From Mxb001 sp049317345 (lineage in GTDB: Bacteria; Actinomycetota; Actinomycetes; S36-B12), in the NCBI GenBank assembly GCA_049317345.1, contig JBMOIL010000106.1, positions 1 to 8,460 on the forward strand: 8,460 bases of DNA. Direction: 5' to 3'. A program made the position numbers and the translations under genes. Shown one piece after another: positions 6,683-8,460 of this stretch (positions are counted from its first letter, which is position 1; the number at the start of each line of letters is the position of its first letter). The notes below the pieces were generated by a model, which was given only the letters and a program-made list of their open reading frames with translations, was not told where the DNA came from and did no database searches.

Positions 6683-8272
6683 ATGAGCGATACACACGGC
6701 TACGACGCCATCGTCATCGGTGGAGGTCACAACGGCCTCACTAACGCCGCCTACCTCGCGCAGGCCGGTCAGCGGGTGCTCGTGCTCGAGCAGCGCCACC
6801 TCGTCGGCGGTGCGGCGATCACCGAGGAACTCCGCCCAGGCTTCAACTTCACGACTTTCTCCTATGCTCTGAGCCTGCTGCGGCCGGAGATCATCCAGGA
6901 GCTCGATCTCGTGCGCTTCGGCTTCATGCCGCTCTACATGCGCTCGCACTTCGCACCCATGGACAACGGCGACTACTTCCTCATCGGTCCCGATGCCGCC
7001 GTCAATCGTCAGGAGATCGCCCGGCACTCCAAGGCCGACGTCGATGGCATGGAGCGCTTCGAGCACGACACGTCACGCGTAAGGCAGTTCATCCGGCCAC
7101 TTTTCGACAGCATCCCGCCCAATCTCTTCAGCGATGATCCCGCTGACACCGAGCGCATGGCCTGGCTCGTCAAGCATCTCGGCAATGCCGACAAGAAGCT
7201 CCTGCACGACACCGTCCGCCTGCTCACGGGAAGCATCTCCGACTTCGTCGACGACTACCTCGAGTCCGACATCATCAAGGCGACGATCTGCTCGGCCGCG
7301 TGCGTCGGCATCAAGCTCGGGCCGATGTCGCCTGGGTCGGGCATCAACTGGCTCTACCTCTCCATGGGCGAGCATGACGGCCTCGGCGGATCCTGGTCCT
7401 TCCACAAGGGCGGCAACGGCGGCTTCACCCAGGTGCTCGCGCGCGCGGCGACGGCGTACGGAGCGGAGATCCGCCTCGACTCGCACGTCTCCAGCCTCAT
7501 CACCGAGGGTGGCGAGGTGCGTGGCGTCGTGCTCGACGACGGCACGGAATTCCGGGCCCCCGTCGTGGTGAGCTCGCTCGATCCGCGTCGCACCTTCCTG
7601 CAGATCGCCGATCCGCGCGAGTTGCCGGCAGATCTCGTCGACACGATCCAGCGCTTCCGTTTCCAGGGCGTCACGTCCAAGGTCAACTTCGCACTCGATG
7701 GCATCCCCTACTACCCCGCGCTCGGCGATCGCACCGACCAGTACGGCGGATTCATCAATGTCGCCCCGAGCGTGGAGTACATGGAACGCGCCTACGACGC
7801 GGCGAAGTACGGCTGGTACAGCGAGCATCCCTACATTGACGCGTCGATCCAGTCCTTCATCGACCCCGACATGGCTCCCCCCGGCAAGCACGTCATGTCC
7901 TGCTACGTGATGTACACGCCGTACAAGCTCAAGGACAGCACCTGGGACGCTCAGGCGGAGAACATGGCCGATCGCGTGCAGGCCACCATGCAGCGCTTCT
8001 TCCCCAACTTCAACGACCTGGTGCTTCAGCGCGAGATCGTCACGCCCGAGACCATCGAGGCGAAGACCGGCCTCTCAGAAGGCAACATCTACGCCGGGGA
8101 GTTCTTCCCGCACCAGATGTACTTCTTCCGACCCGCCCCGGGCTACAGCGACTACCGCACGCCGATCCGCGGCTACTACCAGTGCGGGTCGGGCACCCAT
8201 CCGGGTGGCTGCGTCATCGGCGCGCCGGGGCGCTTCGCCAGCCAGCAGGTGTTGGCCGACACCAAGCGTTAG
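6683..8272 (+). CDS. FAD-dependent oxidoreductase, PYROXD2/phytoene-desaturase-like
   Basis: Flavoprotein of the phytoene desaturase/amine oxidase-like superfamily, 529 aa, a usual length. The dinucleotide-binding motif is at 13-18 (GGGHNG, fitting GxGxxG) with the ribose-binding E36 at the end of the second strand (VLVLEQRHLVGGAA). The C-terminal FAD-contacting block is at about 501-517 (CGSGTHPGGCVIGAPGR) and is characteristic of PYROXD2-like proteins. A segment at about 284-300 (APVVVSSLDPRRT) is also typical of this group. No signal peptide or membrane helix is seen. The ATG is one base after the stop of the GcvT-like gene, with GAGAGGA at 6664-6670. No carotenoid gene is present, so carotenoid desaturation is unlikely. 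By context it may oxidise the substrate whose one-carbon unit the GcvT-like partner takes up. That role is inference; the family is clear, the reaction unknown. Confidence 0.87.
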   Translation: MSDTHGYDAIVIGGGHNGLTNAAYLAQAGQRVLVLEQRHLVGGAAITEELRPGFNFTTFSYALSLLRPEIIQELDLVRFGFMPLYMRSHFAPMDNGDYFLIGPDAAVNRQEIARHSKADVDGMERFEHDTSRVRQFIRPLFDSIPPNLFSDDPADTERMAWLVKHLGNADKKLLHDTVRLLTGSISDFVDDYLESDIIKATICSAACVGIKLGPMSPGSGINWLYLSMGEHDGLGGSWSFHKGGNGGFTQVLARAATAYGAEIRLDSHVSSLITEGGEVRGVVLDDGTEFRAPVVVSSLDPRRTFLQIADPRELPADLVDTIQRFRFQGVTSKVNFALDGIPYYPALGDRTDQYGGFINVAPSVEYMERAYDAAKYGWYSEHPYIDASIQSFIDPDMAPPGKHVMSCYVMYTPYKLKDSTWDAQAENMADRVQATMQRFFPNFNDLVLQREIVTPETIEAKTGLSEGNIYAGEFFPHQMYFFRPAPGYSDYRTPIRGYYQCGSGTHPGGCVIGAPGRFASQQVLADTKR

Positions 8273-8287
8273 GCGGAGAGCTTCCGC
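8273..8287. terminator. Short hairpin between convergent genes
   Basis: GCGGA (8273-8277) pairs with TCCGC (8283-8287) directly after the oxidoreductase stop and 4 bases before the stop of the convergent gene. It is the only inverted repeat in the 19-base gap. The stem is just 5 bp with no T-run on either side, so it is at best a weak bidirectional terminator. Confidence 0.2.
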
Positions 8288-8291
8288 GCGA

Positions 8292-8460
8292 CTACTGATT
8301 CTGGTTCTGCTGCTGGTCGTTCTGGTTCTGGTTCTGCTGCTGGTCGTTCTGGTTCTGGTCGTTCTGGTTCTGGTTCTGGTTCTGCTGCTGGTTCTGCTGC
8401 TGGTCGTTCTGGTTCTGGTCGTTCTGCTGCTGGTTGCCCGAGCACGCGGTGAGCGGCACG
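8292..8460 (-). CDS. Gln/Asn/Asp-repeat protein, probable lipoprotein (3' end only)
   Basis: The 3' end of a leftward gene that begins beyond the right edge. The last 55 codons before a TAG (8294-8292) read VPLTAC, then SG, then 47 residues made only of Gln (26), Asn (16) and Asp (5), every Asp preceded by Asn. LTAC fits the lipobox consensus, with the Cys codon at 8444-8442. If it is one, the mature protein is a 50-residue lipid-anchored, unstructured polar tail with no folded domain. Gln is always CAG, and Asn is AAC except for one AAT. The signal peptide's start and hydrophobic core are outside the window. The gene converges on the oxidoreductase gene with a 19-base gap. I do not recognise the family. 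An alternative is that this is the C-terminal tail of a larger protein and the Cys is coincidental. Confidence 0.65.
   Translation of the reverse strand, partial: VPLTACSGNQQQNDQNQNDQQQNQQQNQNQNQNDQNQNDQQQNQNQNDQQQNQNQ
8295..8435. repeat. Triplet-based low-complexity repeat tract
   Basis: On the + strand the tract is built only of CTG, GTT and GTC triplets, with a single ATT. It contains a perfect 39-base direct repeat (8328-8366 and 8388-8426, offset 60) and shorter copies with a 27-base offset. The period is always a multiple of three, so slippage would change protein length without breaking the frame. It encodes the Gln/Asn/Asp tail on the - strand. Confidence 0.9.

Noticed and set aside
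7073..7891. Long - strand open frame opposite the FAD oxidoreductase gene
   Set aside because: It is antisense to a clear flavoprotein; its product is rich in Val/Glu/Arg/Asp without recognisable motifs, as expected from a GC-rich shadow frame.
6683..8272. Carotenoid biosynthesis phytoene desaturase
   Set aside because: No phytoene synthase or other carotenoid gene is near, and the CGSGTHPGG block with the GcvT-like partner points to the PYROXD2-like group.
8292..8435. Possible CRISPR array or tandem DNA repeat element
   Set aside because: No constant repeat with unique spacers; the pattern is pure codon-triplet repetition inside a coding frame.
8295..8460. + strand reading of the repeat as a Leu/Val-rich membrane helix
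   Set aside because: The frame has no ATG, GTG or TTG from 8220 into the tract; the - strand reading has a stop, a lipobox-like motif and sensible composition.

Overview
The window looks like a chromosomal segment of a GC-rich actinobacterium. The support is indirect: a visibly high G+C content, G/C-ending codons, TAnnnT-type -10 elements with one apparently leaderless gene, a Sec signal peptide and a LTAC lipobox. No marker gene fixes the genus. Nothing looks like a phage, insertion sequence, CRISPR array or RNA gene. All functions are read from motifs and family resemblance; no database search was run.

Left half (1-4716, + strand): a tightly packed operon. It runs from a family-5 (peptide/opine/nickel type) solute-binding protein that ends in its own transmembrane anchor, through two DppB/DppC-type permeases, to a cytoplasmic PHP-domain metallohydrolase of the CehA/McbA-like type. 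No ATPase gene is present, so the ATPases must lie upstream of base 1 or elsewhere. The likely logic is import of an organic substrate followed by hydrolysis inside the cell. The first permease has no ATG/GTG/TTG start that keeps its N-terminus complete. The best candidates are a CTG overlapping the upstream stop, or an ATT behind a GAAAGG.

Middle (4724-5481): a BetI-like TetR regulator on the - strand, convergent with the hydrolase operon (7-base gap) and divergent from the next operon. The 143-base divergent region holds two overlapping promoter candidates. It also holds a perfect 13-bp hairpin starting at about the predicted + strand transcript start, and a 12-bp perfect palindrome near the next gene's ribosome binding site. 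The regulator gene has no Shine-Dalgarno, and a -10 element lies 6 bases before its ATG, suggesting a leaderless mRNA.

Right half (5482-8272, + strand): a two-gene operon, one base apart, of a GcvT-like folate-dependent methyl/aminomethyl transferase and a PYROXD2/phytoene-desaturase-like FAD oxidoreductase. An attractive but unproven reading is an oxidative demethylation module that passes one-carbon units to tetrahydrofolate, controlled by the divergent TetR protein.

Right edge (8292-8460, - strand): the 3' end of a gene whose visible product is a lipobox cysteine, Ser-Gly, and then 47 residues made only of Gln, Asn and Asp, encoded by a triplet-repeat tract. This is the strangest object in the window.
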